A stretch of DNA of 64,000 nucleotides, from contig JBAIAA010000520.1 of assembly GCA_037893245.1 (NCBI GenBank), positions 1-64,000 on the forward strand, written 5' to 3'. Each line of letters opens with the position of its first letter. Position 1 is the stretch's first letter. This DNA comes from Crossaster papposus (lineage: Eukaryota; Echinodermata; Asteroidea; Velatida; Solasteridae). The notes below the pieces were generated by a model. It did not search any database and was not told where the DNA came from. It worked only from the letters and a program-made list of their open reading frames with translations. Position numbers and translations under genes: made by a program. This document shows positions 20,831 through 34,400 of this stretch, piece by piece.

Positions 20831-21576
20831 TGACGTCATCTTAAAGGTGCAATTGATTTAATCTTTAAAAATAAATAACAAATCAACCACAAAAGACCGA
20901 AACTTGATTTTTGTGGCAATAGATATAATAATCCAGGATCTTAATTTTATCTCGCGTGCGTGAAATCACGTGACCCTTCCTTCCGGTCCAAACCGGAAGT
21001 GCCTTATAATTTAAAACTGAAAAATGATATGAACTTACTTTCAACGATGTTAGTGTCTGGCTAGAATAAACTTTTCAAAATAATTACCGGCGACGTCATA
21101 ACACGTTATAGCGCCCTCTAGCGGCAGGTTGAAAAATTGTTAAAATGAATAATCTGTTGATGTGTGTAGCGAAGTTTGCTGAAATCACTTTATAACCGGT
21201 GTATATAATCAGCTTCGTGCTAAGAACATATTGAGAAAGATATTTATTGATGACGTCACCAAACCGGAAGTTACAATGAAAAGACCTTAAAACCTTAAAA
21301 CGTCGCTTAAAAATCAACCGCGATAGATATAATCCAGATTTTTGCTTTAAATAGCAAAGTTAAGACAGCTCTCGAGCTTTCTGTTAATTACGTCACGATA
21401 ATATGACGTCACTAGACCGGAAATTACAATTAAAAAACCTTTAAACATTTCTGAAAATTAACCGCGAGAGATATAATCCAATTAATAATTAAAAATTTGC
21501 AGTTTTGAAAAAATTAAAGTAAAGAAATTTATTAAATGAAATCATAAATGTAATGAACAATACAACAAAAAAATGC

Positions 21577-21619
21577 GAAAAAGCCATATGCTCTGTTCCT
21601 TGAACAGACATATCTCTAG
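21577..21619 (+). repeat. Representative Y-type unit end: arm, bulged hairpin, CTAG
   Basis: The order is GCGAAAAAGCC, then ATATG-c-TCTGTTC, loop CTT, GAACAGA-CATAT, then CTCTAG. The hairpin has 12 pairs and one bulged C. CTAG-ended copies occur at 15261, 19580, 21616, 26013, 27430, 29853, 31262, 32837, 33980, 35516, 36803, 38325 and 41412 (first base of CTAG). At 22503, 24988 and 43925 the hairpin is present but runs directly into the next unit without CTAG. X-type ends have CTAG at 13791, 16197 and 19462. Confidence 0.82.
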
Positions 21620-21650
21620 TTGGCTTTTTCGCTCAAAAGCGAAAAAGCCT
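21620..21650 (+). repeat. Representative Y-type unit-start hairpin GGCTTTTTCGC
   Basis: GGCTTTTTCGC pairs with GCGAAAAAGCC around a short variable loop (here TCAAAA), then TTTGTTTTTGTTCTG and a T/C tract ending CTTTTAGTAACC. Other copies are at 22503, 24990, 31267, 31318, 31384, 34010, 34064, 36808, 36870, 41417, 41487 and 43927. Some units lack it and begin directly with the pyrimidine tract. Confidence 0.8.
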
Positions 21651-24600
21651 TTGTTTTTGTTCTGATTTTTTTTTTTCTTTTTTTTTCTTTTTTACTTTTT
21701 TTTTTTCTTTTAGTAACCTAAACCCCATAGACTTTGTACACGTTTTTTCTGCCCGTCACTTTTAATAGAAAACAAACTCGTATTTCCATAAAACTTAACC
21801 CAGGTAAAGGCCCTATTGTGAACTCGTGTCTCGCCGAAAAACGTAATGGTGACGTCATCAGGGGTCACGTGACGTCATCTTAAAGGTGCAATTGATTTAA
21901 TCTTTGAAAATCAATAACAAATCAACCGCAAGGGACTGAAACTTGATGTTTGTGGCAATCGATAGAATAATTTAGGATCTTCATTTTATCTCGTGTGCGT
22001 CAAATCGCGTGACCCTTCCTTCCGGTCCAAACCGGAAGTGCCTTATAATTTGAAAGTTGAACATGATATGAACTTACTTTCAGCGATGATAGTCTCTGGC
22101 TAGGCTGCACTCACACATAAGTTACCGGTGACGTCATAAATTGTTATAGAGCCCTCTAGTGGCAGGTTGAAAAATGTTTAAAATGAATAATCAGTTGATG
22201 TGTGTGGCAAAGTTTGCTCAAATCGCTTTATAACTGGTATTTATAATCAGCATCTTGTTAGGAACAAGTTGGCGGGGAGAAACAAATATGACGTCACTAG
22301 ACCGGAAGTTACAATGAAAAAACATTTAAACATTTAAGCATTGCTGAAATTCAACCGCGACAGATATTATCCAATATATTTTTTCCCATTTTAATTTATG
22401 AAAATTAAAAATGGAAATTTGACAAATGAAACCATAAATGTAATGAACAATGAAAAAAAAGGCGAAAAAGCCATATGCTCTGTTCCTTGAACAGACATAT
22501 TTGGCTTTTTCGCTTGAAGCGAAAAAGCCTTTGTTTTTGTTCTGATTTTTTTTTTTCTTTTTTTTTTCTTCTTTTTTTTTCTTTTAGTAACCTAAACTCC
22601 ATAGACTTTGTACACGTTTTTTTGCACAAGTACTTTTACCAGAGAACAAAGTCGTATTTCCATAAAACTTAACCCAAGTGAAGACCCTATAGTGAGCTCG
22701 TGCCTAGCCGACATACGTCACGGTGAGGTCATCAGGGGTCACGTGACGTCATATTAAAGGTGTAATTGATTTAATCTTTGAAATTCAATAACAAATCAAC
22801 CGCAAAAGACCGAAACTTGATTTTTGTGGCAATAGATAGAATAATCCAGGATCTTGATTTTATCTCGCGTGCGTGAAATCACGTGACCCTTCCTTCCGGT
22901 CTAAACCGGAAGTGCCTCATAATTTGAAAGTGAAAAATGATATGAACTTACTTTCAACGATGTTAGTGTCTGGCTACAATGTATTTTTCAAAAAAAATAT
23001 TGGTGACGTCATAACATGTTATAGCGCCCTCTAGCGGCAGTTTGAAAAATTGTTAAAATGAATAATCTGTTGATGTGTGTGGCGAAGTTTGCTGAAATCA
23101 CTTTATAACCGGTGTATTTAATCAGCTTCATGCTAGGAACAAGTTGACGGGAAGAAAAAATTATGACGTCACCAGACCGGAAGTTAGAATGAAAAGACTC
23201 CTTTTCCTTTGAAAATTCCCAAAAAAATTTAACTTGACAGATACAATCTTGATTTTTGCTCTAAAGGTTAATGTAAAAGTAGTTCTCGAACTTCCCTGTG
23301 TTTTGGGGCAAAAAACGAACTTGAACATACCCTGCGGCACCCTTGAAATGTAATCGTTTTGGCCTAGGTGCATTGAGCATTGACCCCTTACGTGTGCATG
23401 CCACACGTATAATATACATGCTAGTACGTGTACGTATACACCGATAGTGCATTATGTATTGAGCGAATGTATCACCACTGACATCATTCGTGCAAGCACA
23501 TGTACGCTCACCCAAGAGGACACTAGCCGCCAACCTGTGAAACAGGATGACGTCATCAAATTGCCCATGGGGAAGGGCGCCGCGTACGACAGGTAGGTAA
23601 ACACGCTTTCGGCTACGCAGAATCCAACCCCGTAGACTTTGTAAACGTTGCTTGCACAATTCAAAGCACTTTTAACGGAAAAACAAAGTCGTATTCCCAT
23701 AAACTTGACCCAGGTGAAGACCCAATAGTGAACTCCAGTCTCGCCGACAGACACCACGAGGAAGACGTCATCAGGGCCACGTGACCTTATCTTAAAGGTT
23801 CAATTGATTTAATCTTTGAAAATCAATAAAACATCAACCGCAAAAGACCGAAACTTGAATTTTGTGGCAATTAATAGAATAATCCAGGATCTTCATTTTA
23901 TCTCCTGTGCGTGAAATCACGTGACCCTTCCTTCCGGTCAAAACCGGAAGTGCCTTATAATTTGAAAGTGAAAATGATATGAACTTACTTTTAACGATGT
24001 TAGTGTCTGGCTAGAATAAACTATTCAAAAAAATTCCGGCGACGTCATAACATGTTATAGCGCCCTCTAGCGGCAGGTTGAAAATGGTTAAAATGATTAA
24101 TCTGTTGATGTGTGTTGCACAGTTTGCTGAAATAACTTTATAACTGGTGTATATAATCAGCTTCATGCTTAGAGCATATTGGGGAGGAGAAATATTTATG
24201 ACGTCACCAAACCGGAAGTTACAATAAAAAAATCCTTTAAACTTTAAAAAGTCGCTTAAAAATCAACCGCTATAGATATAATCCAGATGTTTGCTTCAAA
24301 TAGCAAAGTTAAGACTGATCTCGAGTTTCTGTTAATTACGTCACAATGACGTCACCAAGTGTCAGATTACAAGCAACCAAATATTTCTAAATTTAATCTT
24401 TGAAAATCAATATAAAATCAACTGTAAGAGATCTGATTTAGAATTTTAAGGAAATTGATAGATTAATCCATGGTCTTCATAATTTGTATTACATGCAAAA
24501 AGACTTGACACTTCCTTCCGGTCCAAACCGGAAGTGCCTTATAATTTAAAAGTGGAAAACGATGCTAACTTACTTTCAACGATGTTAGGCGCTGGCTAGG

Positions 24601-25489
24601 TTGTAAGTAACAAAACAGTTAACAGTGACTTCATAAAATGTTAAAGCGCCCTCTAGCGTCATGTTGACAAATGTTACGTCATATTACGATTATATTTGAA
24701 TTATTACGTTTTTAGACGTTGAAGGCATATCTCAGCAACGGATCGTGTTAACATAACACCTCATTTTGTGTTGTTAGGTGATAGATAGTTGCACACAAAG
24801 TTCACAAACGTGTGACGTCATCGTTTTAATCAGTTTTAATTCATTTTACTCTGTTTAAATTAACTTAAATTAGTTTTCAATGATTTTAAATTGTTTTGAT
24901 GGTTTAAAAGTTAAATTTTTAAAATATTTAATAAAAGAAAATTGTGAATGCGAAAAAGCCCTATGTTCTGTTCCTCGAACAGACGTAGTTGGCTTTTTCG
25001 CAATTTTGCGAAAAAGCCTTTGTTTTTGTTCTGATTTTTTTTTTTCTTTTTTTTTTTTCTTTTTTCTTTTAGTAACATAAACCCCATAGACTTTGTACAC
25101 GTTTTTTTGCACAAGTACTTTTAATAGAAAACAAAGCCGTATCCAAACAAAACTTAACCCAAGTGAAGACCCTATAGTAAACTCGTGTCTCGCAGACAAA
25201 CGTCATCGTGACACCATCAGGGGTCACGTGACGTCATATTAAAGGTGCAATTGATTTAATCTTTAAAAATCAATAACAAATCAACCGCAAAAGACCGAAA
25301 CTTAATTTTTGTGGCAATAGATAGAATAATTCAGGATCTTCATTTTATCTCGTCTGAGTGAAATCACGTGACCCTTCCTTCCGGTCTAAACCGGAAGTGC
25401 CTTATAATTTAAAAGTGAAAAATGATATGAACTTACTTTTAACGATGTTAGTGTCTGGCTAGAATAAACTTTTCCAAAAAATACCGGCG

Positions 25490-28240
25490 ATGTCATAAAA
25501 TGTTATAGCGCCCTCTAGCGGCAGGTTGAAAAATGGTTAAAATGAATAATCTGTTGATGTGTGTGGCGAAGTTTGCTGAAATCACTTTATAACCGGTGTA
25601 TATAATCAGCTTCGTGCTAACAACATATTGAGAAAGAGATTTATTGATGACGTCACCAAACCGGAAGTTACAATGAAAAGACCTTAAAACCTTAAAACGT
25701 CGCTTAAAAATCAACCGCGATAGATTTAATCCAGATTTTTGCTTTAAATAGCAAAGTTAAGACAGCTCTCGAGCTTTCTGTTAATTACGTCACGATAATA
25801 TGACGTCACTAGACCGGAAATTACAATTAAAAAACCTTTAAACATTTCTGAAAATTAACCGCGAGAGATATAATCCAATTAATAATTTAAAATTTGCAGT
25901 TTTGAAAAAATTAAAGTAAAGAAATTTATTAAATGAAATCATAAATGTAATGAACAATACAACAACAAAATGCGAAAAAGCCATATGCTCTGTTCCTTGA
26001 ACAGACATATCTCTAGTTTTTCTTTTCTTTTAGTAACCTAAACCCCATAGACTTTGTACACGTTTTTTCTGCCCGTCACTTTTAATCGAAAACAAAGTCG
26101 TATTTACATAAAACTTAACCCAGGTGAAGACCCCATAGTGAACTCGTGTCTCGCAGAAATACGTCATGGTGACGTCATCAGGGGTCACGTGACGTCATCT
26201 TAAAGGTGTAATTGATTTAATCTTTGAAAATCAATAACAAATCAACCGCAAAAGACCGAAACTTAATTTTTGTGGCAACAGATAGAATAATCCAGGATCT
26301 TGATTTTATCTCGCGTGCGTGAAATCACGTGACCCTTCCTTCCGGTCTAAACCGGAAGTGCCTCATAATTTGAAAGTGAAAAATGATATGAACTTACTTT
26401 CAACGATGTTAGTGTCTAGCTACAATGTATTTTTCCAAAAAAAATTGGTGACGTCATAACACGTTATAGCGCCCTCTAGCGGCAGGTTGAAAAATTGTTA
26501 AAATGAATAATCTGTTGATGTGTGTAGCGAAGTTTGCTGAAATCACTTTATAACCGGTGTATATAATCAGCTTCGTGCTAAGAACATATTGAGAAAGATA
26601 TTTATTGATGACGTCACCAAACCGGAAGTTACAATGAAAAGACCTTAAAACCTTAAAACGTCGCTTAAAAATCAACCGCGATAGATATAATCCAGATTTT
26701 TGCTTGAAATAGCAAAGTTAAGACAGCTCTCGATAGATAGAATAATTAAAGATCTTCATTTCAACTCATGTGCGTGAAATCACGTGACCCTTCCTTCCGG
26801 TCTAAACCGGAAGTGCCTTATAATTTAAAACTTAAAAATGATATGAACTTACTGTCAACGATGTTAGTGTCTGGCTAGAATAAACTTTTCAAAATAATTA
26901 CCGGCGACGTCATAACACGTTATAGCGCCCTCTAGCGGCAGGTTGAAAAATGGTTAAAATGAATAATCTGTTGATGTGTGTGGCGAAGTTTGCTGAAATC
27001 ACTTTATAACCGGTGTATATAATCAGCTTCGTGCTAACAACATATTGAGAAAGAGATTTATTGATGACGTCACCAAACCGGAAGTTACAATGAAAAGACC
27101 TTAAAACCTTAAAACGTCGCTTAAAAATCAACCGCGATAGATTTAATCCAGATTTTTGCTTTAAATAGCAAAGTTAAGACAGCTCTCGAGCTTTCTGTTA
27201 ATTACGTCACGATAATATGACGTCACTAGACCGGAAATTACAATTAAAAAACCTTTAAACATTTCTGAAAATTAACCGCGAGAGATATAATCCAATTAAT
27301 AATTTAAAATTTGCAGTTTTGAAAAAATTAAAGTAAAGAAATTTATTAAATGAAATCATAAATGTAATGAACAATACAACAACAAAATGCGAAAAAGCCA
27401 TATGCTCTGTTCCTTGAACAGACATATCTCTAGTTTTTCTTTTCTTTTAGTAACCTAAACCCCATAGACTTTGTACACGTTTTTTCTGCCCGTCACTTTT
27501 AATCGAAAACAAAGTCGTATTTACATAAAACTTAACCCAGGTGAAGACCCCATAGTGAACTCGTGTCTCGCAGAAATACGTCATGGTGACGTCATCAGGG
27601 GTCACGTGACGTCATCTTAAAGGTGTAATTGATTTAATCTTTGAAAATCAATAACAAATCAACCGCAAAAGACCGAAACTTAATTTTTGTGGCAACAGAT
27701 AGAATAATCCAGGATCTTGATTTTATCTCGCGTGCGTGAAATCACGTGACCCTTCCTTCCGGTCTAAACCGGAAGTGCCTCATAATTTGAAAGTGAAAAA
27801 TGATATGAACTTACTTTCAACGATGTTAGTGTCTGGCTACAATGTATTTTTCCAAAAAAAATTGGTGACGTCATAACATGTTATAGCGCCCTCTAGCGGC
27901 AGTTTGAATAATGGTTAAAATGAATAATCTGTTGATGTGTGTGGCGAAGTTTGCTGAAATCACTTTATAACCGGTGTATTTAATCAGCTTCATGCTAGGA
28001 ACAAGTTGACGGGAAGAAAAAATTATGACGTCACCAGACCGGAAGTTAGAATGAAAAGAATCGTTTTCCTTTGAAAATTCCTAAAAAATTAAACTTGACA
28101 GATACAATCTTGATTTTTGCTCTAAAGGTTAATGTAAAAGTAGTTCTCAAACTTCCCTGTGTTTTGGGGCAAAAAACGAACTTGAACATACCCTGCGGCA
28201 CCCTTGAAATGTAATAGTTTTGGCCTAGGTGCAAAAAGCA
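25490..28240. repeat. Tandem pair of ~1417-bp higher-order units
   Basis: Sequence around 25493-26016 recurs at 26910-27433 nearly unchanged, including both unit ends (CTAG 26013 and 27430). The flanking DNA continues in step until the insert module at 28030. A larger copy relation links about 23000-24960 with 27860-29820. Confidence 0.75.
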
Positions 28241-31200
28241 TTGACCCCTTACGTGTGCGTGCCACACGTATAATATACATGCTAGTACATGTACGTATAC
28301 ACCGATAGTGCATTATGTATTGAGCGAATGTATCACCACTGACATCGTTCGTGCAAGCACATTTACGCTCACCCAAGATGACACTAGCCGCCAACCTGTG
28401 AAACAGGATGACGTCATCAAGTTGCCCATGAGGAAGGGCGCCGCGTACGACAGGTAGGTAAACACGCTTTCGGCTACGCAGAATCCAACCCCGTAGACTT
28501 TGTAAACGTTGCTTGCACAATTCAAAGCACTTTTAACGGAAAAACAAAGTCGTATTTCCATAAACTCGACCCAGGTGAAGACCCAATAGTGAACTCCAGT
28601 CTCGCCGACAGACACCACGAGGAAGACGTCATCAGGCCCACGTGACCTTATCTTAAAGGTGCAATTGATTTAATCTTGGAAAATCAATAAAACATCAACC
28701 GCAAAAGACCGAAACTTGAATTTTGTGGCAATTAATCGAATAATCCAGGATCTTCATTTTATCTCCTGTGCGTGAAATCACGTGACCTTTCCTTCCGGTC
28801 AAAACCGGAAGTGCCTTATAATTTGAATGTGAAAAATGATATGAACTTACTTTCAACGATGTTAGTGTCTGGCTAGAATAAACTATTCAAAAAAATTCCG
28901 GCGACGTCATAACATGTTATAGCGCCCTCTAGCGGCAGGTTGAAAATGGTTAAAATGATTAATCTGTTGATGTGTGTTGCACAGTTTGCTGAAATAACTT
29001 TATAACTGGTGTATATAATCAGCTTCATGCTTAGAGCATATTGGGAAGGAGAAATATTTATGACGTCACCAAACCGGAAGTTACAATAAAAAAATCCTTT
29101 AAACTTTAAAAAGTCGCTTAAAAATCAACCGCTATAGATATAATCCAGATGTTTGCTTCAAATAGCAAAGTTAAGACTGATCTCGAGTTTCTGTTAATTA
29201 CGTCACAATGACGTCACCAAGTGTCAGATTACAAGCAACCAAATATTTCTAAATTTAATCTTTGAAAATCAATATAAAATCAACTGTAAGAGATCTGATT
29301 TAGATTTTTAAGGAAATTGATAGATTAATCCATGGTCTTCATAATTTGTATTACATGCAAAAAGACTTGACACTTCCTTCCGGTCCAAACCGGAAGTGCC
29401 TTATAATTTAAAAGTGGAAAACGATGCTAACTTACTTTCAACGATGTTAGGCGCTGGCTAGGTTGTAAGTAACAAAACAGTTAACAGTGACTTCATAAAA
29501 TGTTAAAGCGCCCTCTAGCGTCATGTTGACAAATGTTACGTCATATTACGATTATATTTGAATTATTACGTTTTTAGACGTTGAAGGCATATCTCAGCAA
29601 CGGATCGTGTTAACATAACACCTCATTTTGTGTTGTTAGGTGATAGATAGTTGCACAAAAAGTTCACAAACGTGTGACGTCATCGTTTTAATCAGTTTTA
29701 ATTCATTTTACTCTGTTTAAATTAACTTAAATTAGTTTTCAATGATTTTAAATTGTTTTTATGGTTTAAAAGTTCAATTTTTGAAATATTTAATAAACAA
29801 AAATTGTGAATGCGAAAAAGCCCTATGTTCTGTTCCTCGAACAGACGTAGTTCTAGTTTGTTTCTTCTTTTTTTCTTTTAGTAACCTAAACCCCATAGAC
29901 TTTGTACACGTTTTTTCTGCCCGTCACTTTTAATAGAAAACAAAGTCGTATTTACATAAAACTTAACCCAGGTGAAGACCCTATAGTGAACTCGTGTCTC
30001 GCAGAAATACGTCATGGTGACGTCATCAGGGGTCACGTGACGTCATCTTAAAGGTGTAATTGATTTAATCTTTGAAATTCAATAACAAATCAACCGCAAA
30101 AGACCGAAACTAAATTTTTGTGGCAATAGATAGAATAATTCGGGATCTTAATTTTATCTCGTGTGCGTGAAATCACGTGACCCTTCCTTCCGGTCTAAAC
30201 CGGAAGTGCCTCATAATTTGAAAGTGGAAAATGATGCGAACTTACTTTCAACGATGTTAGTCTCTGGTTAGATCGTGCTTCTCAAAAAAATTACCGGTGA
30301 CGTCATAACATGTTACAGCGCCCTCTAGCGGCAGGTTTAAAACTGTTAAAAATGAATAATCAGTTGATGTGTGTGGCGAAGTTTGCCCAAATCACTTTAT
30401 ATCTGGTGTATATAATCAACTTCATGTTAGGAACAAGTTGGCGGAGAGAAAAAAATATGACGTCACTAGACCGGAAGTTACAATGAAAAGACCTTTAAAC
30501 CTTAAATAATCGCTGAAAAATCAACCGCGATAGATATAATTCTTTTTTTTTGCTTTAAATAGACAAGTTCAGACAGCTCTCGAGCTTTATGTTAATGACG
30601 TCACGATGACGTCATCAAGTATCAGATAACAAGCAACTAATGATTTCTAGATTTAATCTTTACAAATCAATATAAAATCAACTGTAAGAGATCTGATTTA
30701 GATTTTAACGGAAATTGATAGAATAATCCAGGGTCTTCATATTTCGTATTACATGCAAAATGACTTGACCCTTCCTTCCGGTCCAAACCGGAAGTGCCTT
30801 ATAATTTAAAAGTTGAAAATGATATGAACTTACTTTCAACTATGATAGTCTCTGTCTAGCTACACTCTACACAAAAGTTACCGGTGACGTCATAAATTGT
30901 CACGGCGCCCTCTAGTGGAAGGTTGAAAAATGTTTAAAATGAATAATCAGTTGATGTGTGTGGCGGAGTTTGCTCAAATCGCTTTGTAACTGGTATTTAT
31001 AATCAGCATCTTGTCAGGAACAAGTTGGCGAAGAGAAACAAATATGACGTCACTAGACCGGAAGTTACAATGCAAAGACCTTTAAACATTTAAACATTGC
31101 TTAAAATAAACCGCGTGAGATATAATCCAATTAATGTTTTTCAATTTTCATTTTTAAAAATTGAATGCTAAGGAAATTTTACAAATAAAATCATAAATGT

Positions 31201-31261
31201 AATGAACAATGAAAAAAAATTCGAAAAAGCCATATGCTTTGTTCATAGAACAGACATATTT

Positions 31262-31470
31262 CTAGTTGGCTTTTTCGCAAATTTTGCGAAAAAGCCTTTG
31301 TTTTTGTTCTGATTTTTTGGCTTTTTCGCTTAAAAGCGAAAAAGCCTTTGTTTTTGTTCTGATTTTTTTTTTTCTTTTTTTTTGGCTTTTTCGCAAGTTG
31401 CGAAAAAGCCTTTGTTTTTGTTCTTATTTTTTTTTTTCTTCTTCTTCTTTTTTTCTTTTTTTCTTTTAGT
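31262..31470 (+). repeat. Triplicated unit-start hairpin
   Basis: Three successive copies of the GGCTTTTTCGC hairpin plus TTTGTTTTTGTTCT(G/T)A-T(n) follow one CTAG. Their loops differ (AAATTTT, TTAAAA, AAGTT) while the stems are perfect in all three. Two-copy versions are at 34008-34110, 36808-36925 and 41417-41530. Confidence 0.85.
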
Positions 31471-34400
31471 AACCTAAACCCCATAGACTTTGTACACGTT
31501 TTTTTGCACAAGTACTTTTACCAGAAAACAAAGTCGTATTTTTATAAAACTTAACCCAGGTGACGACCCTATAGTGAACTCGTGTCTCGCAGAAATACGT
31601 CATGGTGACGTCATCAGGGGTCACGTGACGTCATCTTAAAGGTGTAATTGATTTAATCTTTGAAATTAAATAACAAATCAACCGCAAAAGACCGAAACTT
31701 GATTTTTGTGGCAACATATAGAATAATCCAGGATCTTCATTTTATCTCGTGTGCGTAAAATCACGTGACCCTTCCTTCCGGTCCAAACCGGAAGTGCCTT
31801 ATAATTTAAAACTGGAAAATGATATGAACTTACTTTCAACGATGTTAGTGTCTGGCTAGAATAAACTTTTCAAAAAAATTACCGGCGACGTCATAATACG
31901 TTATAGCGCCCTCTAGCGGCAGGTTGAAAAATCGTTAAAATGCATAATTTGTTGATGTGTGTGGCGAAGTTTGCTGAATTCACTGTATAACCGGTGTATA
32001 TAATCAGCTTCGTGCTCAGAACATATTGAAAAAGTGAAATATTGATGACGTCACCAAACCGGAAGTTACAATGAAAAGACCTTTAAACCTTAAAAAGTCG
32101 CTTAAAAATCAACCGCGATAGATATATTCCAGATTTTTGCTTCAAATAGCAAAGTTAAGACAGCTCGTGAGCTTTCTGTTAACTACGTCACGATGACGTC
32201 ATCAAGTGTCAGATTATAAGCAACCAAATATTTATAGATTTAATCTTTGAAAATCAATATAAAATCAACTGTAAAAGATCTGATTTAGATTTTTAAGGGG
32301 ATTGATAGATTAATCCATGGTCTTCATAATGTTATTACATGCAAACAAAACCTGACAATTCCTTCCGGTCCAAACCGGAAGTGCCTTATAACTTAAAAGT
32401 GGAAAACGATGTGAACTTACTTTTAACAATGTTAGGCGCTGGCTAGGTTGTAAGTAACAAAAAAGTTAACGGTGACTTCATAAAATGTTAAGGCGACCTC
32501 TAGCGGCATGTTGACAAATGTTACGGCATATTACGATTATATTTGAATTGTTACGTTTTTAGACCTTGAAGCCATATCTCAGCAACGGATCTTGTTAATA
32601 TACCACCACATTTTGTATTGTTAGGTTATAGATAGTTGCAAACAAAGTTCACAAACGTGTGACGTCAACGTTTTAATCATTTTGAAATAATTGTAATCTG
32701 TTTAAATTAATTTAAATTCGTTTTTAATGATTTCAAATTGTTTTGATAGTAACAAAGTTCAAATTTTGAAAAAAATATTCTAAAAAATTCCGAATACGAA
32801 AAAGCCCTATGTTCTGTTCCTCGAACAGACGTAGTTCTAGTTTTTTTTTTTTTTTTTCTTTTAGTAACCTAAACCCCATAGACTTTGTACACGTTTTTTT
32901 GCACAAGTACTTTTACCAGAAAACAAAGTCGTATTTTTATAAAACTTAACCCAGGTGACGACCCTATAGTGAACTCGTGTCTCGCAGAAATACGTCATGG
33001 TGACGTCATCAGGGGTCACGTGACGTCATATTAAAGGTGCAATTGATTTAATCTTTGAAAATCAATAACAAATCAACCGCAAAAGACCGAACCTTGAATT
33101 TTGTGGCAATTGATAGAATAATCCAGGATCTTCATTTTATCTCGCGTGCGTGAAATCACGTGACCCTTCCTTCCGGTCCAAACCGGAAGTGCCTTATAAT
33201 TTAAAAGTGAAAAATGATATTAACTTACTTTCAACGTTGTTAGTGTCTAGCTAGAATAAACTTTTCACAAAATTATCGGCGACGTCATAACACGTTATAG
33301 CGCCCTCTAGCGGCAGGTTGAAAAATGAATAAAACGAATAATCTGTTGATGTGTGTGGCGAAGTTTGCTGAAATCACTTTATAACCGGTGTATATAATCA
33401 GCTTCATGTTACGAACAAGTTGGCGGAGAGAAAAAAATATGACGTCACTAGACCGGAAGTTACAATGAAAAGACCTTTAAACCTTAAATAAATGCTGAAA
33501 AATCAACCGCGATAGATATAATCCAGATTTTGGCTTCAAATAGCAAAGTTAAGACAGCTCTCAAGCTACAATGTTAGGCGCTGGCTATGTTGTAAGTAAC
33601 AACAAAGTTAACAGTGACTTCATAAAATGTTAAAGCGTCCTCTAGTGGCATGTTGACAAATGTTACGTCATATTACAATTATATTTGAACTATTACGTTT
33701 TTAGACCTTGAAACCATATCTCAGCAACGGATCGTGTTAACATAACACCTCATTTTGTATTGTTAGGTGATAGATAGTTGCACAAAAAATTCACAAACGT
33801 GTGACGTCATCGTTTTAATCAGTTTGAATTCATTTTAATCTGTTTAAATTAACTTAAATTCGTTTTCAATGATTTTAAATTGTTTTGATGGTATAAAAGT
33901 TCCATTTTTGAAAAAATGTAATCAAAAAAATTGCGAATACGAAAAAGCCCTATGTTCTGTTCCTCGAACAGACGTAGTTCTAGTTTTTTTCTTTTTTTTG
34001 GCTTTTTCGCAAATTTTGCGAAAAAGCCTTTGTTTTTGTTCTGATTTTTTTTTTCTTTTTTTGGCTTTTTCGCAAGTTGCGAAAAAGCCTTTGTTTTTGT
34101 TCTCATTTTTTTTTTTCTTCTTCTTCTTTTTTTCTTTTTTTCTTTTAGTAACCTAAACCCCATAGACTTTGTACACGTTTTTTTGCACAAGTACTTTTAC
34201 CAGAAAACAAAGTCGTATTTTTATAAAACTTAACCCAGGTGACGACCCTATAGTGAACTCGTGTCTCGCAGAAATACGTCATGGTGACGTCATCAGGGGT
34301 CACGTGACGTCATCTTAAAGGTGTAATTGATTTAATCTTTGAAATTAAATAACAAATCAACCGCAAAAGACCGAAACTTGATTTTTGTGGCAACATATAG

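Noticed and set aside
21096-27131. 73-codon - strand frames starting MIFKRRFKVLRSF in several monomers
   Set aside because: They cover the CTCF-like and ETS motif blocks and repeat with the monomer; no domain or start context is seen.
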